This document shows, in pieces, positions 54,669-63,487 of a stretch of 64,000 nt of DNA; the first letter of the stretch is position 1; every line of letters begins with the position of its first letter. Location: contig NZ_MTSZ01000002.1 in assembly GCF_002118315.1 (NCBI RefSeq), positions 186,001-250,000 on the forward strand, in the 5' to 3' direction. A program made the translations under genes and the position numbers. The notes under the pieces were generated by a model. It saw nothing but the letters and a program-made list of their open reading frames with translations, was not told the DNA's origin and made no database searches. Source of the stretch: Kiloniella majae. Lineage in GTDB: Bacteria; Pseudomonadota; Alphaproteobacteria; Kiloniellales; Kiloniellaceae.

Positions 54669-55496
54669 CTAGAGCCAGCGCTTGCGTCTTTTAAACGACT
54701 TAATATTTTTAAACGACTTGCGCTCATTCCCCCCGCCGCCGAGATAAAACTCTTTGACGTCTTCGTTATTCATCAGTTCTTCTGCGGTTCCATCGAGAAC
54801 AATTTTACCATTTTCCATTATATAACCGTAATCTGCGGCACGAAGGGCCATATTAGCATTCTGCTCAACAAGAAGAACACTAATGCCAAGCTCTTCGTTC
54901 ATACGCTTGATAATCCCAAAAACTTCTTTTACCAGAAGTGGCGAAAGTCCCATTGACGGCTCATCCATCATGATAAGATTCGGACGGGCCATAAGCGCAC
55001 GACCAATCGCCAACATTTGCTGCTCACCACCAGAAAGATATCCGGCCAACCCTGTTCTTTCTCTCAACCGTGGGAAATAATTGAAGACCTTTTCCATATC
55101 TTCAGCGACATTTTTCTGTGGCTGAGTAAAAGCACCAAGTCGAAGATTTTCAATTACCGTCATATCCTGAACAATGCCGCGACCTTCCATAACCAGAAAG
55201 GTGCCGTTACGAACACGTTGTTCAGGCGACATCTGCGTAATATTCATCCCATTATAGACGATATCACCACGGCTGACCTCTCCGTCCTCGGATCCCAACA
55301 AACCAGCAATAGCCTTAAGCGTTGTTGACTTTCCTGCACCATTTGCCCCCAACAAGGCAGTAATTTTTCCACGTTCAGCCGTCAGGTTCAAACCTCTGAG
55401 GACGAGAATAACGTCATTAAAGACCACTTCAATGTTATTGACGGCCAGAATAGTTCCATCCTGCGTTGGGTTTTGAAGTTGAGATACAGAACTCAT
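54669..55496 (-). CDS. livF: LivF-type ABC transporter ATPase
   Basis: This is one of two ATPases of a branched-chain-amino-acid-type (HAAT) importer, 275 residues. Walker A is GANGAGKST (about 50-58), the signature LSGGEQQM near 154 and Walker B LIMMDEPSMGLSP near 174. The C-terminus has an extra basic tail (KSFKNIKSFKRRKRW) not usual in LivF. It follows the binding-protein gene by 92 bp, with a hairpin between. Confidence 0.9.
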   Translation of the reverse strand: MSSVSQLQNPTQDGTILAVNNIEVVFNDVILVLRGLNLTAERGKITALLGANGAGKSTTLKAIAGLLGSEDGEVSRGDIVYNGMNITQMSPEQRVRNGTFLVMEGRGIVQDMTVIENLRLGAFTQPQKNVAEDMEKVFNYFPRLRERTGLAGYLSGGEQQMLAIGRALMARPNLIMMDEPSMGLSPLLVKEVFGIIKRMNEELGISVLLVEQNANMALRAADYGYIMENGKIVLDGTAEELMNNEDVKEFYLGGGGNERKSFKNIKSFKRRKRWL

Positions 55497-55552
55497 ATTG
55501 GAGATCCTTAGATTAAGGCCAAATTTTAATATTTATGTTTGTACTGAAAAAC

Positions 55553-55576
55553 CAGGCCTGCCCTGAGACAGGCCTG
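55553..55576 (-). terminator. Hairpin between the binding-protein and livF genes
   Basis: Arms caggcctg on both sides (the sequence is self-complementary) enclose an 8-base loop, and on the minus strand GGTTTTTC follows. It probably ends part of the transcription after the abundant binding protein, as the hairpin at 13135-13160 may do in the other importer operon. Confidence 0.7.
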
Positions 55577-55588
55577 ACAAACTTACGA

Positions 55589-56815
55589 TTAGTAACCAAC
55601 CCAATCGTCACGACGTGGAAGCGTCATTTCAGCAATACGCTCAATATTCACGGCGCCATCTTCGAAAGATCCTTTGTTAATAGAAACAACAGTACTTCCG
55701 CGATGATCCTCTGGTGACCAGCTTGACGGCAGACACACACCTTCAAGGCCCTTAGGCGTCCAGTTCTGGTTCACATACATCCCTTTTTTGATGTTTTCCC
55801 CAGTAATGCCACCATTGGCTTTTGCCCACTCCATCGCCTCTTTCATGTAGTATGCTGAGCAAACTCCACGAATATAATGATGTGTTGGCTTTGCGTCTTT
55901 TGAGAAGCCACTATCGTCTGCAATTTTATAAACCAGTGCCATACCATCCGCAGCCGCATCCCAGAAAGGCGTTGCTGTCGGGAAGACATAGTCTTTTGCT
56001 TCTGCGGCTTGAATAGTTAGATAATCACCAGCCCAGACATTGCCCATATAGGTAACATCAGCGCCAACCGTGTTACAGGATTTCAAAAGAGAGATCACAG
56101 AACCACCCAAGTTTCCAACATACGCATAGTTTGCACCGGACTCTTTAATGGTCAGGCACTGCGCTTTGAAATCACCGGGGCCAAGCGGCACAACAACCGG
56201 AGGCAGAACCTCTAGACCAAGTTCAGTCGCATACTCAGCACACCCTTCCTTAGGGGCGTTCGGGAAAGGATGATTATCCCCAGTGTGCACAAACTTAGGG
56301 TTGGAAAGCCCCTTTTCCTTGGCATCACCCGCTGCCCACTGAACTAAAGCACGGCAAGCATCTGTATAGGATGGGCCATAAAAGAAATTGTATGGAGCAG
56401 GCTTCTTGGTTTTAGGGTTCTTACCTGTTGGATCGGTCAGGTGTCCTGAATAGGATGCAGACCAAACAGGAACCTGATCTTTTGCTACGAACGAAATCAA
56501 GGCTTCCGTATCACCAGTTCCCCAACCTTGCAGCGCAATCATTCCTTTTGATTTCCACTTTTTATAGTTCGCAATCGCTTGCGGCACTTTGTAAGCGTAA
56601 TCAATTGTCTCCATTTCGATTTTAGTACCATCAATTCCCCCAGTCGAATTGATGTAATCAACGGCATCACGAACACCTGGACCGTAGAATTTACTAACAA
56701 ACGATGTCGGACCTGTGTAATCAACAAGATGGCCAACAAATACAGAATCTTCTGCCAAGGCTGGGCTACTAGCTGCCGCCAGGGCAAGTGTTGCGGCGAG
56801 AATACGCTGCTTCAT
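55589..56815 (-). CDS. Substrate-binding protein of the liv-type importer
   Basis: This is a 408-residue periplasmic receptor of the Leu/Ile/Val-binding family. ATG 56815 behind GGAGGAAG is clearly the start; an upstream frame extension runs into livM. The signal peptide ends at SPALA (residue 21). The mature protein begins EDSVFVGHLVDYTGPTS, and contains LQGWGTGDTEALI and SASYSGHLTDPTGK in the ligand lobe. Relatives bind aromatic or short-chain acids as often as amino acids; the two CoA ligases in the operon favour an acid. Confidence 0.88.
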   Translation of the reverse strand: MKQRILAATLALAAASSPALAEDSVFVGHLVDYTGPTSFVSKFYGPGVRDAVDYINSTGGIDGTKIEMETIDYAYKVPQAIANYKKWKSKGMIALQGWGTGDTEALISFVAKDQVPVWSASYSGHLTDPTGKNPKTKKPAPYNFFYGPSYTDACRALVQWAAGDAKEKGLSNPKFVHTGDNHPFPNAPKEGCAEYATELGLEVLPPVVVPLGPGDFKAQCLTIKESGANYAYVGNLGGSVISLLKSCNTVGADVTYMGNVWAGDYLTIQAAEAKDYVFPTATPFWDAAADGMALVYKIADDSGFSKDAKPTHHYIRGVCSAYYMKEAMEWAKANGGITGENIKKGMYVNQNWTPKGLEGVCLPSSWSPEDHRGSTVVSINKGSFEDGAVNIERIAEMTLPRRDDWVGY

Positions 56816-56885
56816 ATCTTCCTCCCTTTTGGCGGCATCATTATTATACCTCCATCCCGGCCGCCACGGAATGGACTGCTCTCTC

Positions 56886-57950
56886 TTAATGAGAGAATGG
56901 ATAGAGTTTCCAACTTGCCCGGATAAGACGCCAGCGATGAATAAGACCTTCTGGTTCAAAAATAAGGAACAGAATAATCACGGCACCAACGGACATTTCT
57001 TTGATATAGGCTTTGCTTTGCTCAATACCTTCAAAAACCACGGCTGCACTACTCGCGATCTCTTCCATGAATTGCGGTAGCAGCAGAATGAAAATCGCCC
57101 CCAGCAAAGAGCCGGAAACAGACCCCAAACCACCAATAATGATCATCGCCAAAAATTGGATGGACAACAGGATAGTAAAGCCTTCGACCGAAACATATTG
57201 CAGATAGTGTGCATAAAGAGCACCACCAAGACCAGCAAAGAAACTGGAAACACCAAAAGACATAATACGGTAGCGGGTCAGGTTGATCCCCATAATTTCA
57301 GCTGAAAGATAGTGATCACGAACAGCAACCAGTGCCCGTCCATCTCTGGAACGACGCAGATTGCTTACCGCCAGAAAAGAAACCACAACCCAAAACAGAA
57401 CTAGGTAGAAATACTTTTGATCCGTGTCCAGATCTATCCCCAAAAAGTTCACGACTTCTGCAGCAGAGCCATAGGCACCACCAGAAAACCAGTCAGCACG
57501 GGAAAAGAAATCCTGCAAAATAAACTGGGATGCCAGTGTTGCAATCGCAAGATAAAGTCCCTTGAGACGCGCTGCCGGAATACCAAAGATCATACCAATC
57601 GCTGTGGTCATCAAACCGGCAAGTGGTATGCAGATAAAGACAGGTATGCCGGTCGTATTGTTTAACCAAGCGGATGCAAAGGCACCAAAACCAAAAAAGG
57701 CAGAATGCCCAAGTGAAATTTGCCCGGTAAAGCCGACCAGAACATTCAAACCAAGAGCAGCAATCGCGTAAATTCCGATGAGGATCATCTGACTAATATA
57801 AAAATCGTTGAAAACCAGCGGCGCAAACAACAATGCAAAAATACCTAGGTATACAGTCCAGCCTTCAACTTTTGTGCGAAACAACGACGTATCTGCGTTG
57901 TAACTGGTTCTAAAGTCGCCACAAGGGCGCGGATGAGGAACATGAGACAT
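56886..57950 (-). CDS. livM: LivM-type ABC permease
   Basis: This is a 354-residue inner-membrane permease of the LivM family with about eight to ten hydrophobic helices, the block GLNVLVGFTGQISLGHSAFFG near 92 being diagnostic. GLGSVSGSLLGAIFI near 280 contacts the ATPase side. It lies between livH and the binding-protein gene. Confidence 0.92.
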   Translation of the reverse strand: MSHVPHPRPCGDFRTSYNADTSLFRTKVEGWTVYLGIFALLFAPLVFNDFYISQMILIGIYAIAALGLNVLVGFTGQISLGHSAFFGFGAFASAWLNNTTGIPVFICIPLAGLMTTAIGMIFGIPAARLKGLYLAIATLASQFILQDFFSRADWFSGGAYGSAAEVVNFLGIDLDTDQKYFYLVLFWVVVSFLAVSNLRRSRDGRALVAVRDHYLSAEIMGINLTRYRIMSFGVSSFFAGLGGALYAHYLQYVSVEGFTILLSIQFLAMIIIGGLGSVSGSLLGAIFILLLPQFMEEIASSAAVVFEGIEQSKAYIKEMSVGAVIILFLIFEPEGLIHRWRLIRASWKLYPFSH

Positions 57951-57969
57951 AACTTAACCGCTCCCTTTC

Positions 57970-58863
57970 TTAGATGCGTTCAATATCTTTGGTGCCAAAA
58001 AGACCATAGGGCCTTATCATCAGAATAATGATCAGCACATAAAACGGAGCAACGGTATACATGTTGCCGATGTGGAAGAACTGGCCATCAAAGAATTCCG
58101 CCAGATTTTCCAGTAGTCCGATAATGACACCGCCGATCACCGCGCCAACGATTGAATCAAGTCCGCCAACAATAACAGCAGGGAAAACTTTAATTCCGAT
58201 AATCGCTAACGAGTTAGAAACAGCGTTCACAAGCCCCAGCACAACGCCCGCGATACAAGACACCAGCGCGGAAATAGCCCAAGCCATTGCAAAGACCTGC
58301 TTCACCGAAATTCCAAGTGACTGCGCGACCTGCTGGTTAAAGGCTGTCGCACGCATCGCAAGACCATAGCGCGAGAACTTGAAGAAGTAATAGAAAAGCC
58401 CCATCACGACCAGAGAAAGTACCAGCGACATCAGGTAAGCGGTTTCGACCTGAAGCCCTCCGATAGATATAGTCTCATCGCCGAAAACCGATGGAAATCT
58501 CTCTGCCGAGTTTCCAAAAACCCAGTTCATCAGAGCTTGCATAAAGATCGAAAGCCCAATGGTCACCATAATAACAGAAATAATAGGTTCACCGATCAAT
58601 GGTCTTAAGATAACCATCTGAACCAAAATGCCAAAAATGGTCATAAAGGCCATGGCAAATATAAAGGCCAGAACAAAGGGTAATTGCCATTTCATGACAA
58701 AAAACCAGCACACCCAAGCTCCGAGGACAAGAAACTCACCCTGTGCAAAGTTAACCACCTGCGTTGATTTATAAATCAACACAAAGCACATGGCGACAAC
58801 ACCATAGAGCAAACCAACAATGATACCATTGATCATAAGTTGGAACAGAAGATCCCAGTTCAT
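57970..58863 (-). CDS. livH: LivH-type ABC permease
   Basis: This is the second permease, 297 residues from ATG 58863, just after the ligase gene and behind GGGGGAC. It begins MNWDLLFQLMINGIIVGLLY and contains the LivH block VNFAQGEFLVLGAW and GGLDSIVGAVIGG near the C-terminus. An upstream extension within the ligase coding region is rejected. Confidence 0.92.
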   Translation of the reverse strand: MNWDLLFQLMINGIIVGLLYGVVAMCFVLIYKSTQVVNFAQGEFLVLGAWVCWFFVMKWQLPFVLAFIFAMAFMTIFGILVQMVILRPLIGEPIISVIMVTIGLSIFMQALMNWVFGNSAERFPSVFGDETISIGGLQVETAYLMSLVLSLVVMGLFYYFFKFSRYGLAMRATAFNQQVAQSLGISVKQVFAMAWAISALVSCIAGVVLGLVNAVSNSLAIIGIKVFPAVIVGGLDSIVGAVIGGVIIGLLENLAEFFDGQFFHIGNMYTVAPFYVLIIILMIRPYGLFGTKDIERI

Positions 58864-58864
58864 C

Positions 58865-60898
58865 TTAACGTCCCCCAGCCAGCTGTTTTTCCGGGCGTGG
58901 GCTTGCACCATCAGACCCTAGGTTTTCGATGTTAAGCGTGGTAACAATTCGTTGTTTTGACCCATCCTGAAAATGAATAACAGTATCAATATCAACATGA
59001 TCATCATCTGAATAAAGTCGGTCGATAATATCCCCGTATTTATCAGCGATGACACCACGACGTACTTTTCTTGTCCGTGTCAGCTCACCATCGTCAGCAT
59101 CCAGTTCTTTGTACAACAACAAGAATTTTTTAATTTGTTGCGCTGGTGGCAAGGTCGCATTAACAGTTTCAACCTCACTGCGGATCTGCTCATAAACAGC
59201 AGACTGCGCCGATAAATCAGTATAGGTTGTAAAACGAAGTCGACGCTTTTCCGCCCACTTGGAGACGATTGGATAGCGAATACATATCATTGCTGTCAGA
59301 TAAGGTTTATCTGCCCCCAAGATAACGGCTTCAGCAACATAGGTTGAAAACTTTAGTTTATTTTCAATATATTGCGGAGAAAACTTCACACCAGAAGTCG
59401 TACTTGCCAAGTCTTTGATACGATCAATAACAACCAAATGCCCGTCATCATTAAAATAACCAGCATCCCCGGTCAGGAACCAACCATCATCCCCAAAAGT
59501 TTCTTTGCTGGCCTCTTCATTTTTGTAATACCCGCGCATCATGTTGCCGTGATTAACGCAGATTTCCCCTAACCCTTCTTTGTCAGGGTTATCTATCCGT
59601 AGCTCTACCCCTGGCATAGGGGAACCAACCGTTTCATGATTAACGTCATCGGCTTTGTGGATTGTATGCGCCCCCAATGCTTCGGTTTGACCGTAGAGTT
59701 GGCGCAACGGAATCCCCATGGAGAGGAAAAACTTAAAAGTATCCGGCCCCATAGCGGCACCGCCAGTGGCAGCCGATTTCAGGTTTTTAAAGCCCAGTCG
59801 ATCGCGTAGTGCGCGCATCAACAACCATTCCGCTGCAGAGGAATCTTGGCCATTGTCCAGTGCTTCCAGTGCTTTTTTAGCTCCCCAGTCGTACATTTTT
59901 TGCTTCCAGGGGCTTGAGTCCATCATTCGGGCTCTGACATCAGCGGCAATTGTCTCCCACACCCTAGGAGCCAAAAGCACAAAACTTGGACCGATTTCCC
60001 GCAGATCAGCCATAACAGTCGACTGTTCTTCCGGAAAATTGACCTTCATGCGTGCGATTAAATTCCACGCCACTGAATACATCTGCTCCATCACCCAGCT
60101 CAGCGGTAAAACAGCAAGGTATTCATCATCCGGGGTCTTTGGGTCCGCACGAAGGTAAGACGCTGCATGCCCCAGAAATGCCCGATGTGGCCACATGGAA
60201 AGTTTTGGGTTTGATGTCGTTCCCGATGTTGTACAAAGCACAGCAACATCATCAGTGTCTGTTGCACTAATCAAAAGATCATAGGCATTCGCATCTTTAT
60301 CCAGAGCAGCCTGACCAACTTTCTCGAGGTCTTCCAGAGACATTAACCGGGGATCGTCATACTTACGCATTCCCCTGGGATCAGTATAAATAATGTGTTT
60401 GATAGAAGGAATTCGATCTTCGAGATTGAGGAATTTATCAACCTGTTCCTCATCTTCAGCGATAACAACCTTTGGTTCCGTATAGTCGGTCAAATAGGCA
60501 ATTTCATCTTCCAGCGCATCTCGGTAAATGCCCATGCTCATCGCACGACAGGCATGAGCAGCCACTTCACCCCAGACCCACTCGACCCGATTGTCGCCAA
60601 TCAAGACAACGGTGTCTCCTTGACCAACCCCCAACGAAGCCATGCCAAGCGCCATCCGGCCGACATGATCGTTAAAGTCTTTCCAGGTAAAGCGATTCCA
60701 GATCCCGAATTCTTTTTCGCGTTGCGCAACAGTGTCCGGAAAATGCGCCGCATTATACGCCAGAATTTTGGGTAATGTATCATATAGCTCAACATCAACC
60801 TGATCATTCGCCTTCGTATCCCAGGCGATGTTATCTCCGGCAATGATATGAGCATTTTCAACAACGCTTAGATTTGGTTTCTTATCAACATCACTCAT
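58865..60898 (-). CDS. Large AMP-forming acyl-CoA synthetase (long-chain type)
   Basis: The 677-residue ligase belongs to the long-chain FadD15-like group. It has the AMP signature LCTTSGTTSNPKLSMWPH near 219, RQLYGQTEALGAH near 404, the WFLTGDAGYFNDDG hinge near 473 and a long C-terminal domain. It overlaps livG by four bases and ends where livH starts. CoA ligases inside liv-type operons are common in alpha- and betaproteobacteria; the imported acid is probably activated on entry. The exact substrate is unknown. Confidence 0.88.
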   Translation of the reverse strand: MSDVDKKPNLSVVENAHIIAGDNIAWDTKANDQVDVELYDTLPKILAYNAAHFPDTVAQREKEFGIWNRFTWKDFNDHVGRMALGMASLGVGQGDTVVLIGDNRVEWVWGEVAAHACRAMSMGIYRDALEDEIAYLTDYTEPKVVIAEDEEQVDKFLNLEDRIPSIKHIIYTDPRGMRKYDDPRLMSLEDLEKVGQAALDKDANAYDLLISATDTDDVAVLCTTSGTTSNPKLSMWPHRAFLGHAASYLRADPKTPDDEYLAVLPLSWVMEQMYSVAWNLIARMKVNFPEEQSTVMADLREIGPSFVLLAPRVWETIAADVRARMMDSSPWKQKMYDWGAKKALEALDNGQDSSAAEWLLMRALRDRLGFKNLKSAATGGAAMGPDTFKFFLSMGIPLRQLYGQTEALGAHTIHKADDVNHETVGSPMPGVELRIDNPDKEGLGEICVNHGNMMRGYYKNEEASKETFGDDGWFLTGDAGYFNDDGHLVVIDRIKDLASTTSGVKFSPQYIENKLKFSTYVAEAVILGADKPYLTAMICIRYPIVSKWAEKRRLRFTTYTDLSAQSAVYEQIRSEVETVNATLPPAQQIKKFLLLYKELDADDGELTRTRKVRRGVIADKYGDIIDRLYSDDDHVDIDTVIHFQDGSKQRIVTTLNIENLGSDGASPRPEKQLAGGR

Positions 60899-61698
60899 AG
60901 CGCAATCGCCTCTGCTTCTTCATCGTGAAGTAAGTCATCCTCTTCCCCAAGGTAAGCATGCTTAACGTGTTCGTTCTCCATGACCTCATCGGGCAGACCC
61001 TCTGCGATTTTTTTACCAAAATCCAAAACCATGACACGGTTTGAAATATCCATAACAACACCCATGTCATGCTCAATCATGACAACAGTCACACCCAATT
61101 CTTCATTAAGATCAAGAATATAGCGTGCCATATCCTCTTTCTCTTCCAGGTTCATGCCAGCCATTGGCTCATCAAGCAAAATGAGATCCGGATTAATAGC
61201 AATTGCACGTGCTAACTCGACACGTTTACGCAAGCCATAAGACAATGTACCCGCAGGCTCATTCCGAACATGCTGAATTTCAAGGAAATCAATAATGTCT
61301 TCGACGTCGCGTCGATGTTTCAGTTCTTCTTTTCGTGCGCCACCAACCCAATAGAGCATTCCGGTAAAGAAGTTGTTTTTAAGCAGGTGATGACGTCCAA
61401 CCATAATATTGTCCAAAACGGACATATGGCTAAAAAGTGCCAAATTCTGAAAGGTTCTACCAATTCCCATGGCCGCACGATCATTGATTGATCGTCCGAT
61501 CAAGTTTTTACCATTATAGACAATTTCACCTTCCTGCGGCTTGTACCGACCGGAAATGCAATTGAGCATAGAGGTTTTACCGGCCCCGTTAGGCCCAATA
61601 ATAGAGAAAACTTCACCTTTACGGACGGAAAAACTCACATCCGTTAAGGCTCTAATTCCGCCAAAGCGAAGGTTGATACCTTTCGCCTCGAGCAACAT
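60895..61698 (-). CDS. livG: LivG-type ABC transporter ATPase
   Basis: This is the other ATPase of the liv-type importer, 267 residues from ATG 61698 (MLLEAKGINLRFGG). A TTG at 61713 behind GGGAGAAG has a better ribosome site and is an alternative. Walker A is GPNGAGKTS near 37, followed by IGRTFQNLALFSHMSV, the signature LSYGLRKRVELARAI and Walker B LILLDEPMAGMN. It is the first structural gene after the MerR regulator. Confidence 0.9.
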   Translation of the reverse strand: MLLEAKGINLRFGGIRALTDVSFSVRKGEVFSIIGPNGAGKTSMLNCISGRYKPQEGEIVYNGKNLIGRSINDRAAMGIGRTFQNLALFSHMSVLDNIMVGRHHLLKNNFFTGMLYWVGGARKEELKHRRDVEDIIDFLEIQHVRNEPAGTLSYGLRKRVELARAIAINPDLILLDEPMAGMNLEEKEDMARYILDLNEELGVTVVMIEHDMGVVMDISNRVMVLDFGKKIAEGLPDEVMENEHVKHAYLGEEDDLLHDEEAEAIAL

Positions 61699-61831
61699 GT
61701 CGCCCGATTGAACCAAACAACTTCTCCCTGTCCGCGACAAACCTTGCCACTATCCTGTTGGTGTTGGACAAATCTTATCATCAAAACTATAGAATATCGA
61801 TTTGTTACACACCGCTAATTGATCTCAAAGA

Positions 61832-62242
61832 TCATGTCTCATCCGATTGAACAGTTTTATTTTTTATTTCGTCCAAACGTTGCGATGCCACAGCTGTTAC
61901 CCGTGCCATTTCTGAAAGGATTTCATCAATATCCTCTCTTTTCTCTACAAGCTTGGAACGATGTCTAGCAATACATTCGAGCAAACGTTGAATTTGACCA
62001 CTCTCCCCCGGTTCCAAATCATACATTTCGATGATTTCTCGGATCTCTGCCAAAGAAAAACCCAAACGTTTCCCACGCAAGATCAAAACCAATCTCGCGC
62101 GATCTCGTGATGAGTACAGTCTCTTACGGCCTTCCCGATGCGGGTTGAGTAGCTTTTCGCCCTCATAAAACCTCAAGGTTCGGGTTGTAATCCCAAACTC
62201 ATGTGTAAGTTCTGTGATGCTATACAAGCCCTGTCCATTCAT
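61832..62242 (-). CDS. MerR-family regulator, paralogue of LiuR
   Basis: This is a 136-residue MerR regulator closely similar to the 41328 protein: both contain GITTRTLRFYE, EKLLNP, LILRGKRLGFSLAE and REIIEMYD. There are no metal-binding cysteines, so an acyl-CoA ligand is likely. It precedes the livG operon by 133 bp on the same strand and probably controls it. Its promoter shares the TTGAC, TTTACGTAA and ATG pattern of liuR. Confidence 0.85.
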   Translation of the reverse strand: MNGQGLYSITELTHEFGITTRTLRFYEGEKLLNPHREGRKRLYSSRDRARLVLILRGKRLGFSLAEIREIIEMYDLEPGESGQIQRLLECIARHRSKLVEKREDIDEILSEMARVTAVASQRLDEIKNKTVQSDET

Positions 62243-62244
62243 AC

Positions 62245-62276
62245 TTTATCTTTGTAACATCTTACGTAAAGGTCAA
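62245..62276 (-). promoter_or_regulatory. MerR-type promoter of the 61832 regulator
   Basis: On the minus strand TTGACC (62276-62271) is followed by TTTACGTAAGATG and, 20 bp from the -35, by GATAAA (62250-62245). The regulator ATG begins two bases later. The layout closely mirrors the liuR promoter, with 34 versus 35 bp from the first T of the -35 to the ATG. Confidence 0.55.
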
Positions 62277-62709
62277 TTAAATTATTTATCTATCAAGCAA
62301 AGCTTCGAAGAGAGAAATGAAAAAACTAACTGTTTCATTTCTTAGAAACTCAATCTAACTACATGACAATAAACAATACTTAAATCGACAAGCTACAATT
62401 TCGTGTTACTGTAACAGGATAATGACATCTGCTTATTTGCAGATAAACACATAATTTCGCATCCAAGATCTGCAAAATAGCAGATCAAATTATCGATTAC
62501 GTATCAAAATTCGGCATAAACCTATTAAATTCAACGAAAAACCACCCCAATCAGCTTCGCAAATTTAATCATATTTGTAATTTTATTACCTGAAATTCCG
62601 TATTGAAATATCCCATTCAAGCAAAATGGACAGAAGGCAGATTACAGATGCAATCTACTTTCTATCCACTCCCAATCGTCTAGGGTTCTATTTTTTCAAC
62701 TCAAAGCTT
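62277..62709. other. AT-rich operator-bearing spacer
   Basis: No gene is supported. The stretch upstream of the MerR regulator contains three palindromes at 62404-62485; the rest is featureless AT-rich sequence. Confidence 0.5.
62404..62485. promoter_or_regulatory. Cluster of three palindromes: two 18-bp dyads 41 bp apart and a 13-bp palindrome
   Basis: ATCTGCTTATTTGCAGAT (62427-62444) and ATCTGCAAAATAGCAGAT (62468-62485) share perfect ATCTGC/GCAGAT arms with 6-bp AT centres; their starts are 41 bp apart, about four helical turns. TGTTACTGTAACA (62404-62416) is a perfect 13-bp palindrome beside them. They look like a double operator for a dimeric regulator, 160-245 bp upstream of the MerR gene. 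Confidence 0.6.
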
Positions 62710-62874
62710 CTACCAAAAATGCTCTTGCCGAAATGGCCATTTTGGTGGATCGGGGTCTGCTGGTAATCCGATGTCTTCACGAATTGACTCAGGAATATCC
62801 TTAATATCTACAGCAGTAATTTCCGCCTTGAAGCGAGAAAAAATAAGATTGAACAGCTTGATAAATCTAGCCAT
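62710..62874 (-). CDS. 54-residue DUF1127-like small protein
   Basis: A short frame with a good ribosome site (GGAG, seven bases before ATG 62874) encodes a 54-residue protein. It opens with an amphipathic basic helix (MARFIKLFNLIFSRF) and contains DIPESIREDIGLPADP, which resembles the (L/I)PxxxLxDIGL signature of DUF1127 proteins, small arginine-rich regulators linked in some alphaproteobacteria to phosphate or RNA control. It ends PPKWPFRQEHFW. Classification is by motif only. Confidence 0.6.
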   Translation of the reverse strand: MARFIKLFNLIFSRFKAEITAVDIKDIPESIREDIGLPADPDPPKWPFRQEHFW

Positions 62875-63487
62875 GACTTACTCCATAATTGTAAGCACGA
62901 CTGTCTGTTGTTAATAGTTACTCGCGTAACACTCAAAATTTGAACGTGACTCTACTAGCAAAAGGGCACCCTGAAATCATCACTATTCATATCTTCACCA
63001 AAAATTGGAAAAGCTATGAAAAGCAGTCAGGCAAACAGCACAAAGATCATGGCTGTGAAAACACAAATCCCAAGCCCGAAAGTCCAGACATCAATAAATA
63101 TAAAATTATGAGTGAATAGGTGAAATACTATTTTCAGACAGTCAGTGCCGAAAAGGTGAGGCACTTAGTGGAGTTTTATTTAGTTACATCCACGAAATGC
63201 TGATCCGAAAACACGAGTAACATAAGCTCGGAGAGAACGATTCCCGAACACGCTCGTGCGGACATATGCAGAGACGAAATTACGGGTCATAAAACGTTCC
63301 TTGTTAAAGCTTAAAGTAGTTCACAAAAGACAAATACCCGCTTTGGTTTTTTTTGCCAAGTACCAAAATTGTACGCAAAAACAATTCCCTGACACGCGTG
63401 ACATAAAAGCAACACCTACTGTTGCCGTAATTACACACGACAGGAATTCGCCCTATACACCTCTGATCCCTTAACCAACCATAAAGC
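62875..63487. other. Spacer between the DUF1127-like and AraC genes
   Basis: I see no convincing gene. Frames at 63256-63474 (plus) and 63304-63564 (minus) overlap each other or the AraC gene and lack ribosome sites. A hydrophobic minus-strand frame near 63030-63160 is discussed under rejected items. The promoter of the small gene should lie in the left part. Confidence 0.5.

Noticed and set aside
63030-63161. Minus-strand hydrophobic frame ending FGLGICVFTAMIFVLFA, with a possible GTG start
   Set aside because: It resembles a small membrane peptide, but there is no ribosome site or ATG. Left out pending conservation evidence.
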